Below are positions 49,440 to 58,900 of a stretch of 64,000 nucleotides of DNA, in pieces. A program made the translations under genes and the position numbers. Positions within the stretch are counted from its first letter, which is position 1. Every line of letters begins with the position of its first letter. The stretch is from JBCCSZ01 sp039821145 (GTDB lineage: Bacteria > Bacteroidota > Bacteroidia > Chitinophagales > Saprospiraceae). The notes below the pieces were generated by a model that saw only the letters and a program-made list of their open reading frames with translations, had not been told where the DNA came from and did not search any database. The stretch is taken from contig JBCBOS010000021.1 in NCBI GenBank assembly GCA_039821145.1, positions 102,023 to 166,022 on the forward strand, written 5' to 3'.

Positions 49440-51059
49440 GTGAATCCATCCACTTCCCTCGACACGACAAAAGACTACAGTCGTTTTCTTTTCTTCGGCA
49501 TTCTGCTCAGTTATTGCTGGCAATACGCTCCCTTTGGCATCAATGAGACCGACGGGGGCTTCATCACGGCCTATGCCTGGCGCATCTTACAAGGAGAGTG
49601 GCCCTACCAGGATTTCATCTATGTGCGCCCGCCAGGCTCTCTTTGGATTCGGGCCTTGGAGATGCAGTTGTTGCCGACGAACTGGGCCATTTTGGGGGAG
49701 CGTTGTCTGTTTTATGGAAAAATGGCGGTGGTTTCCTACCTGGGAGCGCGCATGTTGCTCAAGGGCAGTCGGGTGTGGTGGGCAGCCACCTTGGGCTTTG
49801 TCCTGTCCGTACACAACTATCCGGCTGCGGCCTGGCATACAGTGGATGGCATCCTGTTTTCGGTCTTGGCCTTGTATCTGGCCAGCCGGAGCAGCAGTGG
49901 CTGGTTGTTGGGGGGGATTTGTGCCTTGCTGGCCATGTTGTGCAAGCAGTCGTTTTATCCCTTGTTGGCCGTCTGGGTGACTTTGGTGCTGTGCCTGTGG
50001 GGCTGGCGCAAGGGGTTGGTGGCCTTGTTGTGGTTGGTGGCCTTGTGGGGACTGTTTTTGTGGGGAATGCAGTGGATGGGCTTGTTGGCCGACTACCTGC
50101 ATTGGACCAGCGGAGCCAGTTCCCTACAAGAGGCTCTTCAGAGAGGAGTAGTGGACTATGTTCGGTTGCATCCGGTGGTTTTGGCCACGGCGGTTTTTCT
50201 CGTTTTGGCCTTTGTGGGGCAGGAGCGGGGCTGGTCCTGGCATTCGTGGACTTGGCATGCCTTTTTGTTGTCCGTGATGGCCATTTATGTCTGGCGCATT
50301 TATCAAAATCAGGACTTTACGGTACCCATCAAGGAAAGTCGCTGGTTGTTTTTGCTGGCTGTTGCTTGGTTGTTGCGGCGCTTGTTTTTGTTGTGGCAAA
50401 CGGGGCTGCCCATGCGAGAATGGGCGGAGGAAGGAGCAGAGTGGATGCAGACGGCGGCCTTGCTGTCGGTTGCGTGGATGGCATCGATCAGTTGGGGCTA
50501 CAATTTCCCAATTCTGTACTCCTTGCCCGTGGCAGTGATCGGCATTTGGATGGGAGAGGAGATGGGGGGGAAAGGGAGCCCTTGGCTGCGCATGCTGTTT
50601 TTGCTGTTGCTGCTGCTGGTCTTTCGATTTGCGTACCACTATGTCTATCGGGATGGGGTGAGGACGGAGATGAGTTGTCAATTGGAGAGCGTTTTTCCAA
50701 AACTAAAAGGGGTGCGATCCAGCGAGGCAACTTGTGACAAATACCGCTCCCTGGCCAAGTGGCACCAACGCTATGGAGACTGTTATTCGGTGCTTCCGTC
50801 TTTCCCCTTGGCCCACTATCTGACCGACAGCCAGAATCCCCTGCCGCTGGATTGGGTCATCCGACCTGAATACAACGGGCAAGCCTCCTACTGGCAGCAA
50901 GTGCTGGATGAATTTGACAAGAGTTGTGTCCTCCTATTGGAAAGATCCTATGAAGAAGATCAGTTGCAGACTGCCAAATTTGAAATCACCCAACAAGTGC
51001 GCGAGGGGTGGAAGTTGTTGGACAGAGATGGTCACTTTGAGGTCTATCGCCGAGAATGA
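49440..51059 (+). CDS. GT-C-type membrane glycosyltransferase (family 39-like)
   Basis: The 539-residue protein, starting at GTG 49440, has about ten membrane helices. The first loop INETDGGFITAYAWRILQGEWPYQDFIYVRPPGS carries the D-G-G acidic block and PYQDF-x-PPG pattern of polyprenyl-phosphate-dependent GT-C enzymes (dolichol-phosphate-mannose transferase superfamily). A C-terminal extracytoplasmic domain (~390-539) follows. It should transfer a sugar from a lipid-phosphate donor to an envelope acceptor. Its location between DprE1-like and DprE2-like genes suggests a pentose donor, which is inference. Confidence 0.78.
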   Translation: MNPSTSLDTTKDYSRFLFFGILLSYCWQYAPFGINETDGGFITAYAWRILQGEWPYQDFIYVRPPGSLWIRALEMQLLPTNWAILGERCLFYGKMAVVSYLGARMLLKGSRVWWAATLGFVLSVHNYPAAAWHTVDGILFSVLALYLASRSSSGWLLGGICALLAMLCKQSFYPLLAVWVTLVLCLWGWRKGLVALLWLVALWGLFLWGMQWMGLLADYLHWTSGASSLQEALQRGVVDYVRLHPVVLATAVFLVLAFVGQERGWSWHSWTWHAFLLSVMAIYVWRIYQNQDFTVPIKESRWLFLLAVAWLLRRLFLLWQTGLPMREWAEEGAEWMQTAALLSVAWMASISWGYNFPILYSLPVAVIGIWMGEEMGGKGSPWLRMLFLLLLLLVFRFAYHYVYRDGVRTEMSCQLESVFPKLKGVRSSEATCDKYRSLAKWHQRYGDCYSVLPSFPLAHYLTDSQNPLPLDWVIRPEYNGQASYWQQVLDEFDKSCVLLLERSYEEDQLQTAKFEITQQVREGWKLLDRDGHFEVYRRE

Positions 51060-51063
51060 GGCC

Positions 51064-51279
51064 CTACGCAAGCAGGTCTTTTCGCTTCCAAAAGTAGGCA
51101 GCACCGCTGAGGCCCCAGGTCGAGAGAATGAGAAACAGCCAGAGCCATTTGGCTCGTTGTCGCTTGAAAGTGCTGAATGACAGGTGGATCAAGGCCAAAA
51201 AGCCAAGAACGAAAAACAGGCAGATCAAGGTGTTCCAGAGTGCAAGGGGGAATGAAGACAGAAGAATGGTGAAGCGCAT
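51064..51279 (-). CDS. Small two-helix membrane protein (PLDc_N-like)
   Basis: The 71-residue protein has two membrane helices (LWNTLICLFFVLGFLALIHL and WLWLFLILSTWGLSGAAYFW) joined by a short basic loop (FKRQRAK). The spacing resembles the stand-alone PLD-nuclease N-terminal membrane domain, but the match is by eye only. It is convergent with the glycosyltransferase gene 4 bases away. Confidence 0.5.
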   Translation of the reverse strand: MRFTILLSSFPLALWNTLICLFFVLGFLALIHLSFSTFKRQRAKWLWLFLILSTWGLSGAAYFWKRKDLLA

Positions 51280-51317
51280 GATTGAGATTTTATACCTTCC
51301 AAAAAGCTTTTAATTCG

Positions 51318-51325
51318 GTACTTTT
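51318..51325 (+). promoter_or_regulatory. Bacteroidota -7 element (TACTTTTG) before the RidA gene
   Basis: It fits TAnnTTTG exactly, with no clear -33 element. The leader to 51439 is about 110 bases. Confidence 0.35.
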
Positions 51326-51438
51326 GGCCATTATTCGTGGTAACTTCTCATCCAGAGATTGGACAATGCTCTGTAAGCTGCTTGTAAGTCGATGGAAGAT
51401 AAGCAATTTTTTGGAAAAAATCACTCAACCCTCAAACG

Positions 51439-52032
51439 ATGAATGGACTGAAATCATCTGTCTGCCTCCTACTTGGACTTATTTTGCCAGGGATTGTTTT
51501 GTTTGTGAGCTCCTGTGCCCCGCCCACTCCCCCCGAGCGCACAGCGGAAAAAACGACAGCCATCCCCGCCGACTATGACCCGGAGGCGCAGTTGAGCCGC
51601 CTGGCCATTGAGTTGCCAACTCCCTCTGCTCCGGTGGCCAATTATGTCAATGCCGTTCAATCGGGGCAGTTGTTGTTCTTGGCGGGCAAGGGACCCAAAA
51701 AGGCAGACGGAGAGAATGTGACGGGTAGGCTGGGAGAAGACCTGAGCATAGAGCAGGGCTACGAGGCTGCCAGGTTGTGTGCGGTCAATCAGTTGGCGGT
51801 GCTTAAGGCGGAGCTGGGCAATCTCAATCGGGTCAAGCGCATCGTGAAGGTCACAGGAATGGTCAATTCTGCGCCCGACTTTACCGATCAGCCCAAGGTG
51901 GTCAATGGATTTTCAGATTTGATGGTAGAAGTCTTTGGCGAGCGGGGCAAGCATGCGCGGGCTGCTGTGGGAATGGCGGCCTTGCCGGGGCACATTGCGG
52001 TGGAGGTAGACGTCGTGGTAGAGGTTTGGTAA
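51439..52032 (+). CDS. Exported RidA-family lipoprotein
   Basis: The 197-residue protein begins with a signal peptide (MNGLKSSVCLLLGLILPGIV...SSC) with lipobox VSSC, then a linker and a RidA/YjgF domain: NYVNAVQSGQLLFLAGKGP, RLCAVNQLAVLKAELGNLN, TGMVNSAPDFTDQPKVVNG and KHARAAVGMAALPGHIAVEV, with the family Arg in HARAAV. RidA proteins usually deaminate reactive enamines in the cytoplasm; here the export signal places it in the periplasm or outer membrane. This sequence belongs to the longer YjgF-like branch (PdFtdqpkVvNG). Confidence 0.87.
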   Translation: MNGLKSSVCLLLGLILPGIVLFVSSCAPPTPPERTAEKTTAIPADYDPEAQLSRLAIELPTPSAPVANYVNAVQSGQLLFLAGKGPKKADGENVTGRLGEDLSIEQGYEAARLCAVNQLAVLKAELGNLNRVKRIVKVTGMVNSAPDFTDQPKVVNGFSDLMVEVFGERGKHARAAVGMAALPGHIAVEVDVVVEVW

Positions 52033-52069
52033 GCCGCATTCATCTTTTCACCAACTCAACCAATGCTTT

Positions 52070-52795
52070 GTGAGATTGACAATTTTAGGAGCCAGTTCGG
52101 ACATTGCGCAGGCACTTGCGTATCGCTTTGCGGGAGAATTGACCCAATTGCACTTGCTGGCCCGGCAGGTCGATCGGATGGTTCCCATGCAAAAAGATTT
52201 GCAAATCCGCTTCCCTTCCTTAGTGGTAGAGTTGGAAGAAATGGCCCTCTCGCCCTTCCAGGCAGATCAATGGCAAAACTTGTCCCAAAAAACAGATTTG
52301 TTGATTTGTGCCATTGGCTATTTGGGCCAACACGACAAGGCACAACAGCAGGCGGCAGAATCTCGCCAAATAATCGAAGCCAACTTTGCGGGATTGGTAC
52401 CAATTTTAGATATTTTTGCAGCCGAAATGGCGGATAGAGAACAAGGAGGCATCATCGGCATCTCGTCGGTGGCCGGGGAAAGAGGACGACAAAGCAATTA
52501 CTTTTATGGCAGTGCAAAGGCAGGCTTTACGGCTTACCTCAGTGGACTTCGCAACTGGCTTTTTCATCGAAATGTTCACGTACTGACCGTACTTCCGGGC
52601 TTCGTGGATACGCGCATGACCCAGGGCCTGTCCCTCCCTTCACTGCTGACCAGCCAGCCCCCACAATTGGCCGATGAGGTGTACCGAGCCTGGAAAAATC
52701 GCCGCAATGTTCTCTATGTCATGCCTCGTTGGAGATGGATCATGTGGATCATTCGCAACATACCAGAAGCAATATTCAAACGCCTTAAATTGTAA
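52070..52795 (+). CDS. DprE2-like short-chain dehydrogenase
   Basis: The 241-residue SDR starts at GTG 52070. MRLTILGASSDIAQALAYRF binds NAD(P)H, SSVAGERGRQSNYFYGSAKAG carries S-Y-K, and PGFVDTRMTQ and WRWIMWIIRNIPEAIFKRLKL follow. The S-x-AGERxRxxNxxYGSxKAG block and the C-terminal RHIPRSIFRKL-like helix resemble mycobacterial DprE2, which reduces the 2-keto intermediate made by DprE1. With the DprE1-like gene at 46326 it would complete the epimerisation of polyprenyl-phospho-ribose to -arabinose. The dihydroorotase gene follows after 5 bases. Confidence 0.8.
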   Translation: MRLTILGASSDIAQALAYRFAGELTQLHLLARQVDRMVPMQKDLQIRFPSLVVELEEMALSPFQADQWQNLSQKTDLLICAIGYLGQHDKAQQQAAESRQIIEANFAGLVPILDIFAAEMADREQGGIIGISSVAGERGRQSNYFYGSAKAGFTAYLSGLRNWLFHRNVHVLTVLPGFVDTRMTQGLSLPSLLTSQPPQLADEVYRAWKNRRNVLYVMPRWRWIMWIIRNIPEAIFKRLKL

Positions 52796-52800
52796 GAGCG

Positions 52801-54072
52801 ATGCTGTTGATCAAAAATGCTCGGATTGTCGATCCTGGACATCCGCTGAACGGAAAAAAAAGAGACCTATTGATCAAAAATGGACGAGTGGCCGAGATCA
52901 AGGCTCGACTCAGTGCTGCCTCCGGAGCGGAGGTGTGGGATGTGTCTGGTGCCTGCCTCTCTTTGGGCTGGCTCGATCTGGGGGTACACACCTGTGATCC
53001 AGGCCTTGAGCATCGGGAGGATTTCCAAACGGTTGCCAAAGCAGCCATGGCGGGAGGGTTCACGGCCCTGGCCTGCCTGCCCAATACCGAGCCTGTGTTG
53101 CACTCCAAATCAGAGGTCCAATACGTGCGCAACAGCACCTGCGACAGCTTGGTCGACTTTTACCCCATCGGAGCGGTCTCCCACAATTGCGAGGGCAAAG
53201 ACATCACCGAGATGTACGACATGCATCATTCCGGGGCCGTGGCTTTTTCCGACGGCAGCAATGCGATCCAAAACAATGGCTTGATGATGCGGGCCTTGCA
53301 ATATGTCAAAGCGTTTGACGGGGTCATTCTCAACCAACCCCACGACTTGAGCATTGCTTCCAACGGACAGGTACACGAGGGAGAGGTTAGTACGTCTTTG
53401 GGGATCAAGGGCATTCCGGACATGGCAGAGGAAATGATGGTGCAACGCGATTTGTACTTGGCGGAATACACCGACTCGCGCGTTCACATCGCCAATGTAT
53501 CTACCGCCAATTCAGTGGCCTTGATTCAGCGGGCCAAGCGCAAGGGCGTCAAGGTGACTGCCTCCGTCGCCGTCATGAATTTGGTATTTGACGACAGTAC
53601 TGTCTTGGATTTTGATCCCAATTACAAGGTCTTGCCTCCTCTTCGCCGAAAATCTGACATCAGCGCCCTGAAGAAGGGACTGAAAAATGGCACCATAGAC
53701 ATTGTCGCGTCCAATCATACCCCTTTGGAGCAGGAAGCCAAGCATTTGGAGTTTTCGTATGCCTCTTTCGGGGCCATTGGGTTGGAGAGTTGTTATGCCC
53801 TGTGCAATGAGGCATTGGGGGGCGCGATGGATGTAGATGCCTTGGTGCAACACCTGGCCCATCATCCCCGTCGGTTGTTCGGCCTTCCCAGGCCGGCCAT
53901 TGCAGTGGGAGAAGCCGCCAACTTTACCTTGTTTGATCCCGATAAGGAATGGACATTCGAGCCATCAGACATTCACTCTCGCTCTCGAAATACCCCGCTG
54001 GTCGGCCGCAAGATGAAGGGGCGGGTCTTGGGAGTTGTCAACAACGATTCCTGGCAATCTTTTGGCATATGA
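52801..54072 (+). CDS. pyrC: Dihydroorotase
   Basis: The 423-residue amidohydrolase closes N-carbamoyl-aspartate to dihydroorotate in pyrimidine synthesis. Metal-site pattern: the usual GxxDxHxH is degenerate here (SLGWLDLGVHTCDPGLEHREDF), while ACLPNTEPVLHS, HEGEVSTSLG, VHIANVST and DIVASNHTPLEQEAK (with the Asp of strand 8) are present. The HxH-to-HTC change matches the class of dihydroorotases common in Bacteroidota that lack part of the N-terminal metal motif, so activity is likely but not certain. The next gene overlaps its stop (ATGA). Confidence 0.87.
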   Translation: MLLIKNARIVDPGHPLNGKKRDLLIKNGRVAEIKARLSAASGAEVWDVSGACLSLGWLDLGVHTCDPGLEHREDFQTVAKAAMAGGFTALACLPNTEPVLHSKSEVQYVRNSTCDSLVDFYPIGAVSHNCEGKDITEMYDMHHSGAVAFSDGSNAIQNNGLMMRALQYVKAFDGVILNQPHDLSIASNGQVHEGEVSTSLGIKGIPDMAEEMMVQRDLYLAEYTDSRVHIANVSTANSVALIQRAKRKGVKVTASVAVMNLVFDDSTVLDFDPNYKVLPPLRRKSDISALKKGLKNGTIDIVASNHTPLEQEAKHLEFSYASFGAIGLESCYALCNEALGGAMDVDALVQHLAHHPRRLFGLPRPAIAVGEAANFTLFDPDKEWTFEPSDIHSRSRNTPLVGRKMKGRVLGVVNNDSWQSFGI

Positions 54073-54584
54073 ACCGCATCATGGTGATTGGTTGTGGCGG
54101 TGCGGGGAAGTCTACTTTTTCCCGGCAATTGCATCGGCGAACGGGCATCCCACTCATTCACTTGGACCAACACTATTGGAAGGAGGGTTGGGTGGAGTCG
54201 GAAAAGGAAGAGTGGACGGAGCGCGTTGCTGAGCTGGTCAGTGGAGACAACTGGATCATGGATGGCAACTACGGCGGGACCTTTGACATTCGCATGTCTC
54301 GCGCTACGGTGATTGTCTTTTTGGATCGGTCGAGTTGGCTGTGTCTATATCGGGTGTTTCGGCGGGTGTTTGACAATTATGGTCGGTCCAGAGCTGACAT
54401 GGCCAGTGGTTGTCCCGAGCGTTTCAGCCTTTCCTTTCTGCATTATGTTGCTTCTTACAACTTCGTTCGTCGGCCGGGCGTTCTCAAGCGATTGGCTGAG
54501 TGTCCCCCTTCCGTACAGACCTTTGTGTTGACAAAAGAATCAGAGGTACAGTCTTTCCTCCGCACCTTTGTTCCCTTGGGATGA
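54069..54584 (+). CDS. P-loop NTPase / adenylate-kinase-like (topology-modulation FlaR-like) protein
   Basis: The ATG at 54069 overlaps the pyrC stop (ATGA) and gives 171 residues; the longer frame overlaps pyrC and is rejected. MNRIMVIGCGGAGKSTFSRQL is a Walker A motif, PLIHLDQHYWKEGW and WIMDGNYGGTFDIRM are typical of the FlaR-like AAA/shikimate-kinase-like family (DNA topology modulation protein), and VIVFLDRSSWLCLYRVFRR is the next block. The substrate is unknown. Translation is coupled to pyrC. Confidence 0.83.
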   Translation: MNRIMVIGCGGAGKSTFSRQLHRRTGIPLIHLDQHYWKEGWVESEKEEWTERVAELVSGDNWIMDGNYGGTFDIRMSRATVIVFLDRSSWLCLYRVFRRVFDNYGRSRADMASGCPERFSLSFLHYVASYNFVRRPGVLKRLAECPPSVQTFVLTKESEVQSFLRTFVPLG

Positions 54585-54597
54585 TGACAAGATGGGA

Positions 54598-55650
54598 TCA
54601 GTCTTCCAGCTGTAAATCATCCGAAAAGTACAACTGTTTTTGCACGCCCAAATAATGCCTGCCGAAGAAGTAGCGGATGTTGTTGTAGGCTCCCAGGTCT
54701 TCGGTGAAATTCTCGTTGAGACGAATTTTTTTGATGTCCAGGAGGTCTTCTTCTGCCTTGCTGAAAGGGGCTCCGGTAAAGCGTTGGGTAAAAATTTCGT
54801 CGTTGACCTTTTCTACATAGATCAGGCTGGTCGGTTCACTGTCTCGGTTGTCTCGTTCCCAATTGATGCCATTGTCTTGGGAAAGGTACAATCCCCCTCC
54901 TGCTCCAGTGCCGTAAATCTTTCCCTCTTGTTCGAAGATGTCAAAAATCCATAGGGGGGTGACGTGTTGGACAGTCCCTTGAGGGGTGATTCGGGTGACG
55001 CCATTGGTAGAGGTGACGTAGTAATTGCCATTGATGAAGCGGACATTGTGCAGGCCATCCGGGTCGACGGGTTGTTCTTCCACCTCCAGTACCCGCCGCA
55101 GTGTGATGAATTCAAAGTCGGAATTGGTTCCGTTGAGGCGGATGTCGATCAGGGCGAAAGAATAGATGTTTTTGCTGTCATTTTCGAATGGAATCAGGAT
55201 TTGGGAGCCCAGGTCGTTGAAGGCGGCGGTATATCTTCCTTTGGAGAGGTGGGAAAGCAAATCTCCAGTTTGTTGTTCTATGTCTTCTACTCTGAGGTAT
55301 TCCACGACGCCATCCACCTTGGTGAGGTGAAATTCGATGACCTGTGCTGTATCCAGGCGAGTGGTCCGGACAAAAATGTTTTCCGACAGGGTGGGGCGGC
55401 CAAAAAAGCGGTCCGGCAGGTTGATCCGGCGTCTTTCCACGACGGCGTTGTTGTTGTCGATGCGGACGAATTCGTCATCAGATACGATGTAGAATTGGGC
55501 GATGCCATTGTAGATGTTTCTGATGGGGGTGATGAGTTCGTCGGTGAAGACTGGGTTCCACTGATCGGGGATTTGCTCGGGTGGTTTGATGAGGCAGGAC
55601 TGGTTGAGCACAAGGCACAAAATGGCCAGAAGTGTAGCTATATGTCTCAT
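54598..55650 (-). CDS. Lipoprotein of unknown function, propeller-like
   Basis: The 350-residue protein begins MRHIATLLAILCLVLNQSC with lipobox-like NQSC. The rest is beta-rich with a possible propeller character: YIVSDDEFVRIDNNN, VRFINGNYYVTSTNGVTRITPQGTVQHVT, KIYGTGAGGGLYLSQDNGINWERDN. The last unit resembles the BNR/Asp-box style (SxDxGxxW). I assign no function. It is convergent with the P-loop gene 13 bases away and divergent from the metalloprotease gene. Confidence 0.7.
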   Translation of the reverse strand: MRHIATLLAILCLVLNQSCLIKPPEQIPDQWNPVFTDELITPIRNIYNGIAQFYIVSDDEFVRIDNNNAVVERRRINLPDRFFGRPTLSENIFVRTTRLDTAQVIEFHLTKVDGVVEYLRVEDIEQQTGDLLSHLSKGRYTAAFNDLGSQILIPFENDSKNIYSFALIDIRLNGTNSDFEFITLRRVLEVEEQPVDPDGLHNVRFINGNYYVTSTNGVTRITPQGTVQHVTPLWIFDIFEQEGKIYGTGAGGGLYLSQDNGINWERDNRDSEPTSLIYVEKVNDEIFTQRFTGAPFSKAEEDLLDIKKIRLNENFTEDLGAYNNIRYFFGRHYLGVQKQLYFSDDLQLED

Positions 55651-55941
55651 GGATTGTTCCTTTTTTGCAAATATCCGTTATTAATTTGTAAACTGCCAAT
55701 CGCGGCAGTATCTTCCTGTGTTTGTATCCCAAAGGTCAAAATTATTGCCAAAGGAAAGTACTTGTTCACAAGGCAATGGAAAATCGGTTCCAAAAGTGTT
55801 TGATGATTGACAATATAAGCCTAAAGTCGAGCATCATTCTCCTTATGGAGGCAAAAATATTATTTTCGAGCACATTCAACATCGAAGTGAATCAACCACT
55901 TCAAACCATCATTTTATACTTGTAAGCAAAAGACAAAGACA

Positions 55942-58900
55942 ATGTTACGAACTTTACTCCCACTACTATTTCTTTGTTTGACATTTACCGTGTATTCTCA
56001 GGATTTTACCCTACAAGCAGAGCGCATGACGACGGCGTATCCTGCGGAGCTGAACCAACAGTTTCAGCAATTCGAGGTGTACGACATTGATACTCGGAAT
56101 GTACAACAACAATTTCGCAGTCGACTGAACGACTTCACCCTTCGCCTTGCCCTGGACGCCGACAAGGAATGGGTTTTTCACCTGCGTCCGTCAGACATCA
56201 ACTCCTATCTGCACACGATCTCTGTTCCCGATGGAAATGGAGGTCATCGACAGGTAGAATCGCCTCGCAATGTACATTTCACGGGAGGCTTGGCCGATGA
56301 TCCCGACAGCGAGGTACAACTCACCATCGTTGATGATCTGCTGTTGGCCTTTGTCCGCAAAGGAGACCAACGCTTTGTCCTTGAGCCCGTACGCACGACG
56401 GTGGCTGATGCACCAATGGGACAGTTTGTCCTTTACAATATTGAAAATGTCATGCCTGGGCAGGAAAAGAAGTGTGCCTATGCCGAGGTTCAACAACATA
56501 TGGAAGATCGCTTCAATACCACGAATGAACCAGAACACCTGACACAGGGTCGGATGAGCTGCTTGGAGGTGGAATTGGCGATTGCCTGTGACTACTCTAT
56601 GTTTACCAAATATGGGAGTGTGGCCGCTGCTGCTGGATTCGCTTCTGGCATCATGTCTGCTGTTCAGTCCAACTACAGTTCTGACTTCAACTCTCAAATT
56701 GTCTTTGTGATCGTGGAGACCTATGTGATTGATTGCAATGGTTGCGATCCTTGGACAACTTCTACCAACGCCAGTACCCTCCTCAACAGTTTTCGCAGTT
56801 GGGGGAACGGAGGTTTTCCAACTGTGGGCGGCAATTTTGACCTCGCCCAGCTGTGGACCGATCGCAACCTGGCGGGTTCTACCATTGGAATTGCCTGGTT
56901 GAATGCCGTCTGTACCAGCCGCCGTTACCACGTTTGTGAGGATTTCAGCAGCAATGCCAACCTCTTGCGGGTACTCACAGCACACGAAATCGGCCACAAC
57001 TTCAGCGCTTCTCACGATGCGGGAGGCTCTGGATTCATCATGGCCCCTTCTGTCAACAACACCAGTACTTGGTCCAACGCGTCCAAGAACTCCATCAACA
57101 ATGCCATTCCTCGATATGCTTGTTTGAGCGATTGTGTCAGTGCGCCAGAAGCCAATTTTGCTGCTGACCAGCTGGTGGGCTGTGCGCCTTTGACGGTACA
57201 ATTTACCGACTTGTCGACCAACAACCCGACGGTTTGGGCCTGGTCTTTCCCCGGAGGAAATCCCAGCTTTTCTACAGAGGCCAATCCGATTGTATTTTAT
57301 GACAATCCTGGACTTTATACAGTGACTCTTGAAGTGTCCAATGGGGCTGGTAGTGACGTCATCAGTCGACCAGCCTACATTCAGGTCAATGGACCACCGC
57401 AGATTTCCGTTGACCTCACGGCCTCTGGACGCACGGTGAGTTTCACGAACTTTACAATAGATGCCACTTCTTACTTCTGGGAATTTGGCGATGGTGGAAC
57501 CAGTACGGATGAATCTCCCAGCTATACCTACCGAGCTGATGGCAACTACTTCATCCGATTGACTGCATTCAATGCCTGTGGACAATCAACAGCTACGTAT
57601 CCTGTCTTTGTATTGGGCGCGCCTACTGGATCGTTTACAGCAGATGTGCGAGAAGGCTGTGATGATTTGACAGTGCAGTTTGAAAGCTCCACAACTGGTG
57701 TCATCAACGAATACTTATGGCTCTTCCCGGGAGGAACACCGGACATTTCTGGAGAGGAGAACCCACAAGTGCGTTATCCAGCTCCTGGCTCCTATGATGT
57801 GACCCTGATCGTACGCAACGACAGTGGAGAAGATGAGGTGGTCGAAAATGGGTACATCAATGTATTCCCAACCCCGACGGGAGACTTCACGTACTCAATT
57901 AGCAATCAGACGGTTGCCTTCACGCCAAGTATGACCAATGCCGACTCTTATCAATGGTCTTTTGGCGATGGGCAGACCAGCACAGAATTTTCTCCTACTT
58001 ATACCTACAGTACGGAGGCAGATTTTGATGTGACATTGACGGTATCCAATAGTTGTGGAGACGATGTGGTCACTCGCAGAATCTCTACCTTCCCGAACAT
58101 CACATTTGTCGGTTCTCAAGCGACCGTAGAAGAAGACAATGTCGACGGACAAGAGGATTGCCGAGGATTTGTGGATGTGTCACTGAGCTTGCAGAGTTCC
58201 AAGCCAATTGCAGGAGGAGACGCCATTGTCACCCTTGAACTGGACGGAGATGCATCCAACAATGCTGATTACAGGGTATTGACAGATCCCATTGTGTTCC
58301 CAGTTGGTACCAGCTTGTTGCAAAATGTCATGGTCCGGGTGTACGATGACCAGGCTTTGGAAAATCTGGAGACAGCCGGGTTTACCATTACCCTATCTGG
58401 CACTTCCAGCTCGGTGGTTGGAGATAACGATCATTTTGATTTGAATATTGAGGACAATGAAGCTGCCAGTCGTTTGAACGAGCGGTTTGCCAATGTTGGC
58501 CTTCCCGGTCGTTGGTCGCGTTCACAATTGGCCGATTCTGATGGATGGGAGTTTGGCCGCGCTGCTGATCTTTCCAGCCAAACACTCTTTGTCCCTGGTG
58601 ATCCAAACGAGAGAATTGCTGGTGTGAATGCAGCCAGATGCGATTGTGACAATGGTGCTGATTTGCTGATTACTCCATTGTTCAATATCAGCGACTTGGT
58701 CCATGCCGAGTTGGTATTTGATGTCTTCTTACCTGGAACAGATGGCTCTACGGGATCTGTCCGGCTGGTGACCAGTACTGGTGCCACTTTTGACTTGGCA
58801 GACATCACTCCACAGGCAGGTGCTTGGCAGAGAGGGGTTGTTGTGGACTTGGATCGTTTTGTGGGGCAGAGCAATGTCCGCGTCATTTTCCGCCACGACG

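Noticed and set aside
56191..57585. Minus-strand open frame of 464 codons
   Set aside because: It is antisense to the metalloprotease catalytic and PKD region and lacks any domain pattern.
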